Source of the DNA: Streptomyces sp. GS7
Lineage (GTDB): Bacteria > Actinomycetota > Actinomycetes > Streptomycetales > Streptomycetaceae
NCBI RefSeq assembly: GCF_009834125.1
Contig: NZ_CP047146.1
Coordinates: 6,565,501 to 6,629,500, forward strand
DNA: 64,000 nucleotides
Reading direction: 5' to 3'
The notes under the pieces were generated by a model. The model did not search any database. It saw only the letters and a program-made list of their open reading frames with translations, and was not told the DNA's origin. The position numbers and the translations under genes are program-made. Below, in pieces: positions 45,439-53,084 of this stretch (position 1 is its first letter; each line of letters opens with the position of its first letter).

Positions 45439-45467
45439 GCTTGCGGATCCCTGTCGGATCCACAAGC
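45439..45467 (-). terminator. Terminator after the deaminase gene
   Basis: GCTTGCGGATCC (45439-45450) pairs with GGATCCACAAGC (45456-45467), one mismatch and a 5-nt loop, about 60 bp past the deaminase stop. A second, weaker stem (CCGGGGGT with ACCCCCGG, 45400-45430) follows it. Confidence 0.7.
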
Positions 45468-45526
45468 TCAGCCGGGAGCCGTCCCTCCCGACCGAGTCTT
45501 GGGTTGTCGTGCCGCGGCCGGGGGGA

Positions 45527-46930
45527 TCAGCCCTCGGCGGCGATACGGGCCAGACGCTGGGCCTCGTCCCGCGCGGAGCGGGCGATGGCGTCCTCGTCGA
45601 CGTTGGTGAGGTGGTTGTCCTCGACGACCGGCTTGCCGTCGACCAGCGACAGCGTGACCGGGGCCGCCGCTCCGAAGACCAGGGCGGTCACCGGGTCGGC
45701 GATCGAGGAGTGGGCGAGGGTGTCCAGCTTCCACAGGACCAGGTCGGCGAGCTTGCCCGGCTCCAGGGAGCCGATCTCGCGGGTCCGGCCGAGGACCTGG
45801 GCACCGCCGTAGGTGCCGAGCCGCAGCGCCTTGCGGGCGTTGAGGGCGGCCTCCTTGTGGGCGCCGAGGCGGTTGATGAGCAGCGCGTTGCGCAGCTCGG
45901 TGTGGAGTTCGCCGGACTCGTTGGAGGCGGTGCCGTCGACGCCGAGGCCGACCGGGACGCCGGCCGCGAGCATGTCCGGGACCCGGGCGATGCCGGCGGC
46001 GAGGCGGGCGTTGGAGGACGGGCAGTGCGCCACGCCGGTCTTCGTACGGGCGAAGGCGGCGATGTCGGAGTCGTTCATGTGGACGCAGTGCGCCATCCAC
46101 ACGTCGTCACCGAGCCAGCCGGTGGACTCGAAGTAGTCGGTCGGGCCCATGCCGAACAGCTCGTGGCAGAACTTCTCCTCCTCCACGGTCTCCGAGCCGT
46201 GGGTGTGCATCCGCACGCCCTTGCGGCGGGCGAGCGCGGCGCCCTCCTTGAGGAGTTCGGTGGAGATGGAGAACGGGGAGCAGGGGGCGGCGGCGATGTG
46301 CACCATCGAGCCGAACGAGGCGTCGTGGTGCTTGTCGATGGCCTCTTCGGTGGCGATCAGGGCGCCCTCGGTGGTCTCCACCGCGAAGTCCGGCGGCAGT
46401 CCGCCGTCCTTCTCGCTGCGGTCCATGGAGCCGCGGGCGAGGGTGATCCGCGCGCCGATCTCGGCGACCGCGGCCAGTTCGGCGCCGACGAGGTCGCCGG
46501 AGCCCTTGGGGAAGACGTAGTGGTGGTCGGAGGCGGTGGTGACGCCACCCCTGACCATCATGCCGAGCGAGCCCTGGGTGGCCGCGGTGAGCATCTGCGC
46601 GTCGATGCGGGCCCAGGTCGGGTAGAGCGCGACCAGCCAGTTGAAGAGGTTGTGGTCGGTGGCCAGGCCACGGGTGATCCACTGGTAGAAGTGGTGGTGG
46701 GTGTTGATCAGGCCCGGGGTGGCCAGGTGGCCGGTCCCGTCGACGCGGCGGACCACGTTCGCAAGGCCCTCGGGGGCCTTTCCCGCGCCCAGCGACTCGA
46801 TGACGTTGTCCGCGACGACGACATGACCGCTGGCGTACTCGGTGTCGTCGGCGTCGACGGTCGCGATGGCACAGTTCTCGATGACGATGCGCTGCTTCAC
46901 CGCGCTGTCAGGGGCTGCCGATGCTGCCAT
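45527..46930 (-). CDS. 8-Oxoguanine / guanine deaminase (amidohydrolase family)
   Basis: 467 aa from ATG 46930 with GAGGAAAG upstream. Amidohydrolase metal site TPGLINTHHHFYQWITRGLA (HxH), then the substrate loop (TASDHHYVFPKGSGD), MHTHGSETVEEEKFCHELFG, WMAHCVHMNDSDI, and the catalytic Asp in VPVGLGVDGTASNESG. The long HHHFYQW form is that of the 8-oxoguanine deaminase group, so it may make urate directly from 8-oxoguanine, or xanthine from guanine. It lies in the operon with urate oxidase and a permease. Confidence 0.85.
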   Translation of the reverse strand: MAASAAPDSAVKQRIVIENCAIATVDADDTEYASGHVVVADNVIESLGAGKAPEGLANVVRRVDGTGHLATPGLINTHHHFYQWITRGLATDHNLFNWLVALYPTWARIDAQMLTAATQGSLGMMVRGGVTTASDHHYVFPKGSGDLVGAELAAVAEIGARITLARGSMDRSEKDGGLPPDFAVETTEGALIATEEAIDKHHDASFGSMVHIAAAPCSPFSISTELLKEGAALARRKGVRMHTHGSETVEEEKFCHELFGMGPTDYFESTGWLGDDVWMAHCVHMNDSDIAAFARTKTGVAHCPSSNARLAAGIARVPDMLAAGVPVGLGVDGTASNESGELHTELRNALLINRLGAHKEAALNARKALRLGTYGGAQVLGRTREIGSLEPGKLADLVLWKLDTLAHSSIADPVTALVFGAAAPVTLSLVDGKPVVEDNHLTNVDEDAIARSARDEAQRLARIAAEG

Positions 46931-46975
46931 GGGGCTTTCCTCGTTCTTTCGTGGCGATGTGGGCACGGCAAGGCC

Positions 46976-48379
46976 CTACGGGATTTGAGTGCCGGAGCCG
47001 GACGACGCGGCTGACAGTACCGCTGCCCGTGGTGTGCTCCGGGTGCCGAGATGATGGAAGAACAGGTTGAGCAGGACCGCGGTCAGGGCTCCGGCGCTGA
47101 TCCCGGAGCCGAGCACGGTCTGTGCCCAGGCGGGGAACCCGGCGTAGAAGGTCGGCGCGGCGAGCGGGATGATGCCCGCGCCGAGCGACACGGCCACCAG
47201 GATGATGTTGGAGCTGTCGTCGAGTCCGGCCTCGGAGAGCGTACGGATGCCGCTGACCGCGATCGAGCCGAAGAGCACGATGCCCGCGCCGCCCAGCACC
47301 GGCATCGGTACGACGGAGACCACGGCGCCCAGGACGGGGAAGGCGCCGAGCACCAGGAGCACCGCGCCGGCCAGTGCGACGACATAGCGGCTGCGGACCC
47401 GGGTGAGCGAGACCACGCCGACGTTCTGCGCGAAGGCGCTGGTCGGGAAGCCGCCGAAGACCGGCCCGAGGAGGGTGGCGATGCCGTCGGTGCGCAGTCC
47501 ACGGGTGATGGTGTCGCCGGTGGTCGGGCGGTCGCAGATCTCGCCGAGGGCCAGCATCCCGGCCGACGACTCGGTCATCAGCACCAGCATCACGATGCAC
47601 AGCGAGAGGATCGCGGCGGGCTGGAATTCCGGCGGGCCGAAGGAGAACGGGGTGGGCAGTGCGGCGACCGGGGCCGAGCGCAGCCCGTCGAAGCTCGCCA
47701 TCCCGAAGGGGATCGCGGCCAGCGTGCCGGCGACCAGGCCGATCAGCAGCGCAATCTGCCTGACGAAGCCCTTGGTGAAGCGCTGGATCAGCAGCACCAC
47801 GAGGAGGGTGAAGCCGGCCAGTGCCAGGTTCTGCGGGGAGCCGAAGTCGGCGGCGTGCTTGTCGCCGCCCTGTGCCCAGCCGACCGGTACGGGCATCAGC
47901 GTGACCCCGATGAGGGTGATCACGACGCCGGTGACCAGCGGCGGGAAGAAGCGGAGCAGTCTCCCGAAGAACGGTCCGACCGCCAGGCAGAACACCCCGG
48001 CGACCATCACCGCGCCGTAGATGGCGGGGAGTTGGTGGCCCTTGGCGGTGGTCTCGGCGATGGCGAGCATCGGGGTGATGCCGGCGGAGCTGGCCGCGTT
48101 GACGAACGGCAGGCGGTTGCCGGCGAACGTGCGGACGCCGAGCGTCTGCAACAGCGTTGCGCACCCGGCGATGAGCAGGCTGGCGGCGATGAGCCGGGTC
48201 CGGCCCGCGGTGTCCAGGCCGACGGCCTGGCCGACGATGAGCGGAGGGGTGACGACGCCGGCGTACATGGCGGCGATGTGCTGGAGGGCGGCCGGGACGA
48301 GCCGCTTCACTGCCGGCTTCTCGTCCACCGGATGGACCGGTGGGACGGGGTGGTGCGGGGCTAGCTCTTGCTGTGCCAT
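46976..48379 (-). CDS. NCS2-family purine permease (urate/xanthine type), second copy
   Basis: 467 aa from ATG 48379. N-terminal ALQHIAAMYAGVVTPPLIVG and the signature QNVGVVSLTRVRSRYVV parallel the permease at 43783, of which it is a diverged paralogue. Twelve to fourteen membrane segments. Its place between urate oxidase and the deaminase suggests urate or xanthine uptake. The two permeases likely differ in substrate preference. Confidence 0.87.
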   Translation of the reverse strand: MAQQELAPHHPVPPVHPVDEKPAVKRLVPAALQHIAAMYAGVVTPPLIVGQAVGLDTAGRTRLIAASLLIAGCATLLQTLGVRTFAGNRLPFVNAASSAGITPMLAIAETTAKGHQLPAIYGAVMVAGVFCLAVGPFFGRLLRFFPPLVTGVVITLIGVTLMPVPVGWAQGGDKHAADFGSPQNLALAGFTLLVVLLIQRFTKGFVRQIALLIGLVAGTLAAIPFGMASFDGLRSAPVAALPTPFSFGPPEFQPAAILSLCIVMLVLMTESSAGMLALGEICDRPTTGDTITRGLRTDGIATLLGPVFGGFPTSAFAQNVGVVSLTRVRSRYVVALAGAVLLVLGAFPVLGAVVSVVPMPVLGGAGIVLFGSIAVSGIRTLSEAGLDDSSNIILVAVSLGAGIIPLAAPTFYAGFPAWAQTVLGSGISAGALTAVLLNLFFHHLGTRSTPRAAVLSAASSGSGTQIP

Positions 48380-48461
48380 GGGTCGTTCCCCTCGGGTTTC
48401 GCGTCCCCTCCCCGCTGCGGGGTGGGGAGGGGACACGAGGCACGGCGTTGCGTCGGAACCG

Positions 48462-49385
48462 TCAGAGGTTCGTCAGATCCATCGGGATCCGGGCTTCGAC
48501 ACCGTCGCGCAGAACAGTGGCTTCGATCAGTCCGTACGGGCGGTCCGCCGCGTAGTAGACCTCGTTGTCGTTCTTGAGCCCGAAGGGCTCCAGGTCCACG
48601 AGGAAGTGGTGCTTGTTGGGCAGCGAGAAGCGGATCTCGTCGACCTCGGACCTGTTGTTGATGATGCGCGCGCCCATCTGGTACAGGGTCTGCTGCAGCG
48701 AGAGGCTGTAGGTCTCGGCGAACGCCTGCAGCATGTGCTTCTTGACCTGCTCGTACGAACGCTCCCAGTTGGGCATCCGCTGCTCGTCGTCGGTCCAGTT
48801 GAACCGCCAGCGGCTGGACACCTGCGTGGCGAGGATGCGGTCGTACGCCTCCTTCAAGGTCGTGTACTTGTCCTTGATGTACCCCCAGAACTCCGAGTTG
48901 GTGGAGTTCATGACGACCAGGTCCTTGAGGCCGGAGATGACCTGCCACTGCTCGCCGTCGTAGGTGATCTCGGTCAGCCGGGTCTCCTGGCCCTTGCGGA
49001 CGAAGGAGTGCTTGACGTCATCGGAGCCGATGAACCGCGAGTTGGCGTCCGAGGTCTCGATCCGCTCCCAGGCGTACTCCTCGATCCGGATGCGGGCCCT
49101 CTTGATCGGCTCCTGGCTGGTCACGAAGTGCCGGGCCAGGTGGATGCCGAACTGCTCGGCCGACTCGATCCCGTACTCCTTGGCGAAGGCGTACACGGTG
49201 TTCTTGGTCGTGTCGGTGGGCAGGCAGTTGGCGTTGGAGCCGGAGAGGTGGACCTCCTCCAGGTCGCCGGAGAGCGCGACCGAGACGTTCAGGTCCTTGA
49301 TGTGGTGCGTGGTGCCGTCGCGAGTGATCTTGACGACGCGGTTTTCCGCTTTGCCGTACTGGTTCTGGCCGAGAATCGTGGGCAT
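48462..49385 (-). CDS. uox: Urate oxidase (uricase)
   Basis: 307 aa from ATG 49385. Two T-fold units. LGQNQYGKAENRVVKI carries the catalytic Lys, PTDTTKNTVYAFAKE the catalytic Thr, and the second half has WRFNWTDDEQRMPNWERS and the active-site His in SLPNKHHFLVDL. It turns urate and oxygen into 5-hydroxyisourate with release of hydrogen peroxide, which the catalase encoded at 54526 can remove. It is 7 bp after the HIU hydrolase gene. Confidence 0.94.
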   Translation of the reverse strand: MPTILGQNQYGKAENRVVKITRDGTTHHIKDLNVSVALSGDLEEVHLSGSNANCLPTDTTKNTVYAFAKEYGIESAEQFGIHLARHFVTSQEPIKRARIRIEEYAWERIETSDANSRFIGSDDVKHSFVRKGQETRLTEITYDGEQWQVISGLKDLVVMNSTNSEFWGYIKDKYTTLKEAYDRILATQVSSRWRFNWTDDEQRMPNWERSYEQVKKHMLQAFAETYSLSLQQTLYQMGARIINNRSEVDEIRFSLPNKHHFLVDLEPFGLKNDNEVYYAADRPYGLIEATVLRDGVEARIPMDLTNL

Positions 49386-49392
49386 GTCGGTG

Positions 49393-49806
49393 CTAGCTCC
49401 CTCGGTATACGGAGTAGCCGAACGGGTTGAGCAGCAGCGGTACGTGATAGTGCTCGCCCGGCTTGACGGCAAAGGTGATTGCCACCTCCGGGAAGAAAGC
49501 TCCGCTGTCCCTTACGCGGGGGGCGTCCTGCTGTTCCTCGGCTTGCTGGTGGATGCTGTGCTGTTCGGAAACGAAGTACTCCTCGACCGCGAAGTCGAGG
49601 CGGACATGGGTGGTGCCTTCCGGCAGGGCCGGGAGATCCTTGCAGCGCCCGTCCCCGTCGGTCCTGGACGCGCCGTGGGCGGTCCAGGCGCCGTCGCTGC
49701 CGGAGCGCACCGCGAGCGTGAGGGCGACGCCCTCGGCGGGGCGGCCCACGCTGGTGTCCAGGATGTGCGTGGACACCGACGTCGGTGCAGCCGTCTCGCT
49801 GCTCAT
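49393..49806 (-). CDS. uraH: 5-Hydroxyisourate hydrolase (transthyretin-like)
   Basis: 137 aa. Family ends are intact: VSTHILDTSVGRPAEGVALT at the start with the catalytic His, FFPEVAITF and HYHVPLLLNPFGYSVYRGS at the end with the defining YRGS tail. It converts 5-hydroxyisourate to OHCU. Its start overlaps the OHCU decarboxylase stop by 4 bp. Confidence 0.94.
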   Translation of the reverse strand: MSSETAAPTSVSTHILDTSVGRPAEGVALTLAVRSGSDGAWTAHGASRTDGDGRCKDLPALPEGTTHVRLDFAVEEYFVSEQHSIHQQAEEQQDAPRVRDSGAFFPEVAITFAVKPGEHYHVPLLLNPFGYSVYRGS

Positions 49807-50315
49807 GCTGCGTCTCCTTCTGCGATGCGGGTCAGGCGAATGCGGTTGATCTTGCCGAGCTCCACACGAACGATCTCTCGTTCCTGTTCCGGCGTGTTGT
49901 CGATCCGGTTACGGACCGCGTCGCGCATCTGCTCACCGGTACGGCCGGTGGCGCAGATCAGGAAGACGTGGCCGAACTTCTCCTGGTAGGCCAGGTTCAG
50001 TTCGAGCATCTCCTCCTTGAGTGCGTCGGAGGCGCCCGACATTCCGCTCTGCTCGCGGTTCGAGGTCGCGTCTCCCGGCTTCGGCCGGCCGATGGGCGGG
50101 TGCCCGGCCATCGCCTCGGCCAGGTCCTCCGCGGACAGCTCGGCCATGGCGGCGTCGCTCGCGGCGAACAGGGCGTCGGTGGTGGCGTAGGGGCGCTGGG
50201 CGAGAACCTCGCTTCCCCAGGACCGGCTGGCACACACCTCGTGCAGTGCGGCCCGAGCCGTACCGTCGTCGGCGGCGTTGAACCGGGAGAGCCCTTGGGG
50301 CGTACTCGAAGACAC
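49803..50315 (-). CDS. uraD: OHCU decarboxylase
   Basis: 170 aa from GTG 50315 with GGAGG upstream. GHPPIGRPKPGDATSNREQS holds the catalytic His and the conserved Glu, and LAYQEKFGHVFLICATGRTG the C-terminal core. It gives S-allantoin from OHCU. It is the first gene of the run uraD-uraH-uox-permease-deaminase, behind a promoter whose -35 overlaps a TTCAACA-N3-TGTTGA palindrome. Confidence 0.94.
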   Translation of the reverse strand: MSSSTPQGLSRFNAADDGTARAALHEVCASRSWGSEVLAQRPYATTDALFAASDAAMAELSAEDLAEAMAGHPPIGRPKPGDATSNREQSGMSGASDALKEEMLELNLAYQEKFGHVFLICATGRTGEQMRDAVRNRIDNTPEQEREIVRVELGKINRIRLTRIAEGDAA

Positions 50316-50361
50316 GGGAAGCCTCCGTGGCCTGGTGCTGGACAGCCTGTTTGGCTGGAAA

Positions 50362-50403
50362 CAGCTAAGACCCCCGGCAACATCACGTCAACACTTTGTT
50401 GAA
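50362..50403 (-). promoter_or_regulatory. uraD promoter with TTCAACA-type operator
   Basis: On the minus strand: operator TTCAACA-AAG-TGTTGAC (50387-50403), overlapping a -35 TTGACG (50386-50391), 18-bp spacer, -10 TAGCTG (50362-50367). The layout is identical to that at katA. Confidence 0.75.
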
Positions 50404-50484
50404 AAGTCGGCGACACAAAAGCCGCCGCCCGGTGATTCGGGGCGGCGGCTTCGAGCCTGCTGCGGGCGTTCCGGCCGGTTCGAC

Positions 50485-50865
50485 TCAGTCGGCGTCCTTC
50501 GCGGCGGATTCCCGGTTCAGGTAGTTGTAAACGGTGAAACGGCTGACACCGAGCGCCCCGGCGACGGTTTCCACGCCGTGCCGGACGGAGAACGCGCCCC
50601 GCGTCTCCAGTATGCGCACGACCGACTGCTTGGTCTTGCGGTCCAGCTCCGACAGCGGCACACCGTGCCGGCGCTCCAGCTCGGCGAGAATGTGGTCGAG
50701 CGAATCCGACAGGTGGGGAAGCCGTACGGCCACCCGGTCCTGCCCCTCCCAGGTCAGCACGACGTCGTCGCCCCGGGCCTGGTCCGGCGCGACCAGTCGT
50801 CCGCCCATCGCATCCACCAGCGGCTTGACCGCCTGGACGAACGGGTGGTCGGCGGGCTCGGTCAC
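50485..50865 (-). CDS. Small HTH regulator (YheO/DauR-like C-terminal domain)
   Basis: 126 aa from GTG 50865. The C-terminal half reads LSELDRKTKQSVVRILETRG, then VAGALGVSRFTVYNYLNRES, the helix-turn-helix of the YheO/DauR family, but the PAS-like N-terminal sensor is replaced by a shorter domain (DDVVLTWEGQDRVAVRLPHL). It lies between uraD and the thiamine-binding-like gene, overlapping the latter by 4 bp. It could control the neighbouring glyoxylate genes. Confidence 0.75.
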   Translation of the reverse strand: MTEPADHPFVQAVKPLVDAMGGRLVAPDQARGDDVVLTWEGQDRVAVRLPHLSDSLDHILAELERRHGVPLSELDRKTKQSVVRILETRGAFSVRHGVETVAGALGVSRFTVYNYLNRESAAKDAD

Positions 50866-51146
50866 GACTCGTCCCCCTCGTCCTCGGCCGCGCCCGCCCC
50901 GTGGGCATCCGCGATCACATTGACCTGGAGGGAGACGCGGGTCGCGCCGGCCTCCAGGGATTCGCGCAGCAGGGCGTTCACCGCCGCCAGTACCCGGCCC
51001 GCCTCCCCCTCGGCCGTGTTGCCGAAGGGCCCGACGTCGACGGCGTCCAGCCCGGCGCCGGTGACGATGTCCCGCGCCACCACCGCATGATCCGGCGCCT
51101 CGTCCAGATCGAACGGCTCCGTCGTGAACTCAACTCTCAATCGCAC
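50862..51146 (-). CDS. Thiamine-binding (YkoF/MTH1187-like) protein
   Basis: 94 aa from GTG 51146; a TTG three codons earlier is less likely. It reads VRLRVEFTTEPFDLDE, AGLDAVDVGPFGNTAEGEAG and TRVSLQVNVI, the small ferredoxin-like fold of the thiamine-binding family. It overlaps the HTH gene by 4 bp (GTGA). The nearby Gcl-like gene belongs to a thiamine-diphosphate enzyme family, so a cofactor link is attractive but inferred. Confidence 0.7.
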   Translation of the reverse strand: MRLRVEFTTEPFDLDEAPDHAVVARDIVTGAGLDAVDVGPFGNTAEGEAGRVLAAVNALLRESLEAGATRVSLQVNVIADAHGAGAAEDEGDES

Positions 51147-51202
51147 GCCGTTCAACCTACGCGCGGTTCGGCCCGGCCACCAGAAATTGGCTCCGGCCCC
51201 TC

Positions 51203-51267
51203 TTGACAGCCTCCCCGCTCGCCCGGCAGTGTTCCATTACGCAGAAAGTAAGTTCCACAATCCGGAA
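51203..51267 (+). promoter_or_regulatory. hyi promoter with paired TTCC-N7-GGAA operators
   Basis: -35 TTGACA (51203-51208), 18-bp spacer, -10 CAGTGT (51227-51232). Site one, TTCC-N7-AGAA, is at 51232-51246 and starts on the last base of the -10. Site two, TTCC-N7-GGAA, is at 51253-51267, exactly 21 bp on, and runs into the RBS. Confidence 0.65.
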
Positions 51268-51281
51268 GGAGCGCCGGCCCT

Positions 51282-52121
51282 ATGGGTTTCACGGACACGC
51301 GCTTCAACGTCAACCTGTCGATTCTGTTCACCGAGCTTCCGTTGCTGGAGCGGCCGGCTGCCGCGCGGGCGGCGGGTTTCACGGCGGTGGAGCTGTGGTG
51401 GCCGTGGGTGGACGCTCCCACTCCGGAGCAGTCCGAGCTGGACGCGCTGCGTGAGGCCATCGAGGACGCCGGGGTGCACCTGGTGGGCCTGAACTTCTAC
51501 GCCGGCCGGCTGCCCGGCCCCGACCGCGGTGCGCTGTCGGTCCCCGGCACGGAGTCGGAGAGGTTCCGGGCCAACGTGCCGGTGGCGATCGCGTTCGCCA
51601 CCTCGCTGGGCTGCACCACCTTCAACGCCCTGTACGGCAACCGCATCGAGGGCGCAGACCCCGCCGAACAGGACGCCCTCGCGCTGGAGAACCTGACGTT
51701 CGCGGCGCGTGCGGTGGGCGAGGTGGGCGGCACGCTGCTGATCGAGGCGCTCAACGCCCCCGAATCGCCGCTGTGCCCGATCGTCTCCGCACCCAAGGCC
51801 ATCGAGGTCGTCGACGCGGTCAACGCCGCCACCGGACTCGACAACACCCGGTTCCTGATGGACCTCTACCACCTGTCGATGAACGGCGAGGACCTCGATG
51901 AGGTCATCGACCACCACACCGGCAAGACCGCGCACGTACAGATCGCCGACAACCCCGGCCGCGGCGCCCCCGGCACCGGCACCCTCGACTTCACCGCCCT
52001 GCTCGGCCGCCTGAAGAAGAACGGCTACGACGGCTACATCGGCCTGGAATACAAGCCCGGCAACACCCCCAGCGCCAGCGCCTTCGCCTGGCTCCCCGCA
52101 CCCCTGCGCCCCGCCCACTAG
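51282..52121 (+). CDS. hyi: Hydroxypyruvate isomerase
   Basis: 279 aa TIM-barrel protein of the AP-endonuclease-2 fold: FNVNLSILFTELPLLERPAA, FTAVELWWPWVDAPTPEQ, LIEALNAPESPLCPIV, FLMDLYHLSMNGEDL, HVQIADNPGRGAPGTG and YIGLEYKPG. The metal ligands Glu, Asp, His and Glu fall in these motifs. It interconverts hydroxypyruvate and tartronate semialdehyde. It leads the operon hyi-glxR-gcl-like. Confidence 0.9.
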   Translation: MGFTDTRFNVNLSILFTELPLLERPAAARAAGFTAVELWWPWVDAPTPEQSELDALREAIEDAGVHLVGLNFYAGRLPGPDRGALSVPGTESERFRANVPVAIAFATSLGCTTFNALYGNRIEGADPAEQDALALENLTFAARAVGEVGGTLLIEALNAPESPLCPIVSAPKAIEVVDAVNAATGLDNTRFLMDLYHLSMNGEDLDEVIDHHTGKTAHVQIADNPGRGAPGTGTLDFTALLGRLKKNGYDGYIGLEYKPGNTPSASAFAWLPAPLRPAH

Positions 52122-52179
52122 CCAGGCACCACGCCACCCGCCGCCCCCATTTGTTTTTGAATGTGAAAGAGGCTTTTCG

Positions 52180-53076
52180 ATGAGCAACCTCCCCAAGATC
52201 GCGTGGATCGGGCTGGGCATCATGGGCTCGCCCATGGCCGAGAACCTGATCAAGGCCGGCTACTCCGTAACCGGCTACACCCTGGAGGCCGACAAGCTCG
52301 AACGCCTCACCCAGGCCGGCGGCACCGCCGCCACCAACATCGCCGAAGCCGTCGCCGACGCCGACGTCATCATCACCATGGTCCCCGCCTCCCCCCACGT
52401 CGAGGCCATCGCCTACGGCCCCGACGGCATCCTGGACAACGCCAAGACCGGCGCGCTGCTGATCGACATGTCCTCGATCACCCCGCAGACCTCCATCGAC
52501 CTGGCCAAGGCCGCCGCCACCAAGAACATCCGCGTCATCGACGCCCCCGTCTCCGGCGGCGAGGCCGGCGCCATCGAAGCCGTCCTGTCGATCATGGTGG
52601 GTGGTGAGCAGGCCGACTTCGACGCCGCCAAGCCCATCCTCGAAGCCCTCGGCAAGACCATCATCCTGTGCGGCCCCCACGGCTCCGGCCAGACCGTCAA
52701 GGCCGCCAACCAACTCATCGTCGCCGTCAACATCCAAGCCTGCGCCGAAGCCGTCGTCTTCCTGGAGAAGTCCGGCGTCGACCTCAACGCCGCCCTCGAC
52801 GTCCTGGGCGGCGGACTCGCCGGCTCCACCGTCCTCGCCCGCAAGAAGGACAACTTCCTGCGCCGCGACTTCAAGCCCGGCTTCCGCATCGACCTGCACC
52901 ACAAGGACATGGGCATCGTCACCGACGCCGCCCGCAACGTCGGCGCCGCCCTCCCCGTCGGCACCGTCGTCGCCACCCTCGTCGCCTCCCTGCGCGCACA
53001 AGGCGACGGCGGCCTCGACCACTCCGCCCTCCTCCGCGGCGTCGAACGCCTCTCCGGACACCCCACCCAGGGCTGA
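52180..53076 (+). CDS. glxR: 2-Hydroxy-3-oxopropionate (tartronate semialdehyde) reductase
   Basis: 298 aa beta-hydroxyacid dehydrogenase. It begins IAWIGLGIMGSPMAENLIKA (NAD-binding GxGxxG), has IDAPVSGGEAGAIEAVLSIM (substrate loop), the catalytic Lys in GQTVKAANQLIVA, and KDMGIVTDAARNVGAALP. It reduces tartronate semialdehyde to glycerate. The gene is 58 bp after hyi and 8 bp before the Gcl-like gene. Confidence 0.92.
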   Translation: MSNLPKIAWIGLGIMGSPMAENLIKAGYSVTGYTLEADKLERLTQAGGTAATNIAEAVADADVIITMVPASPHVEAIAYGPDGILDNAKTGALLIDMSSITPQTSIDLAKAAATKNIRVIDAPVSGGEAGAIEAVLSIMVGGEQADFDAAKPILEALGKTIILCGPHGSGQTVKAANQLIVAVNIQACAEAVVFLEKSGVDLNAALDVLGGGLAGSTVLARKKDNFLRRDFKPGFRIDLHHKDMGIVTDAARNVGAALPVGTVVATLVASLRAQGDGGLDHSALLRGVERLSGHPTQG

Positions 53077-53084
53077 TTCCCACC

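Noticed and set aside
48021..49430. A 469-residue plus-strand frame over permease and uricase genes
   Set aside because: Antisense shadow; the minus-strand genes are well-known enzymes in an operon.
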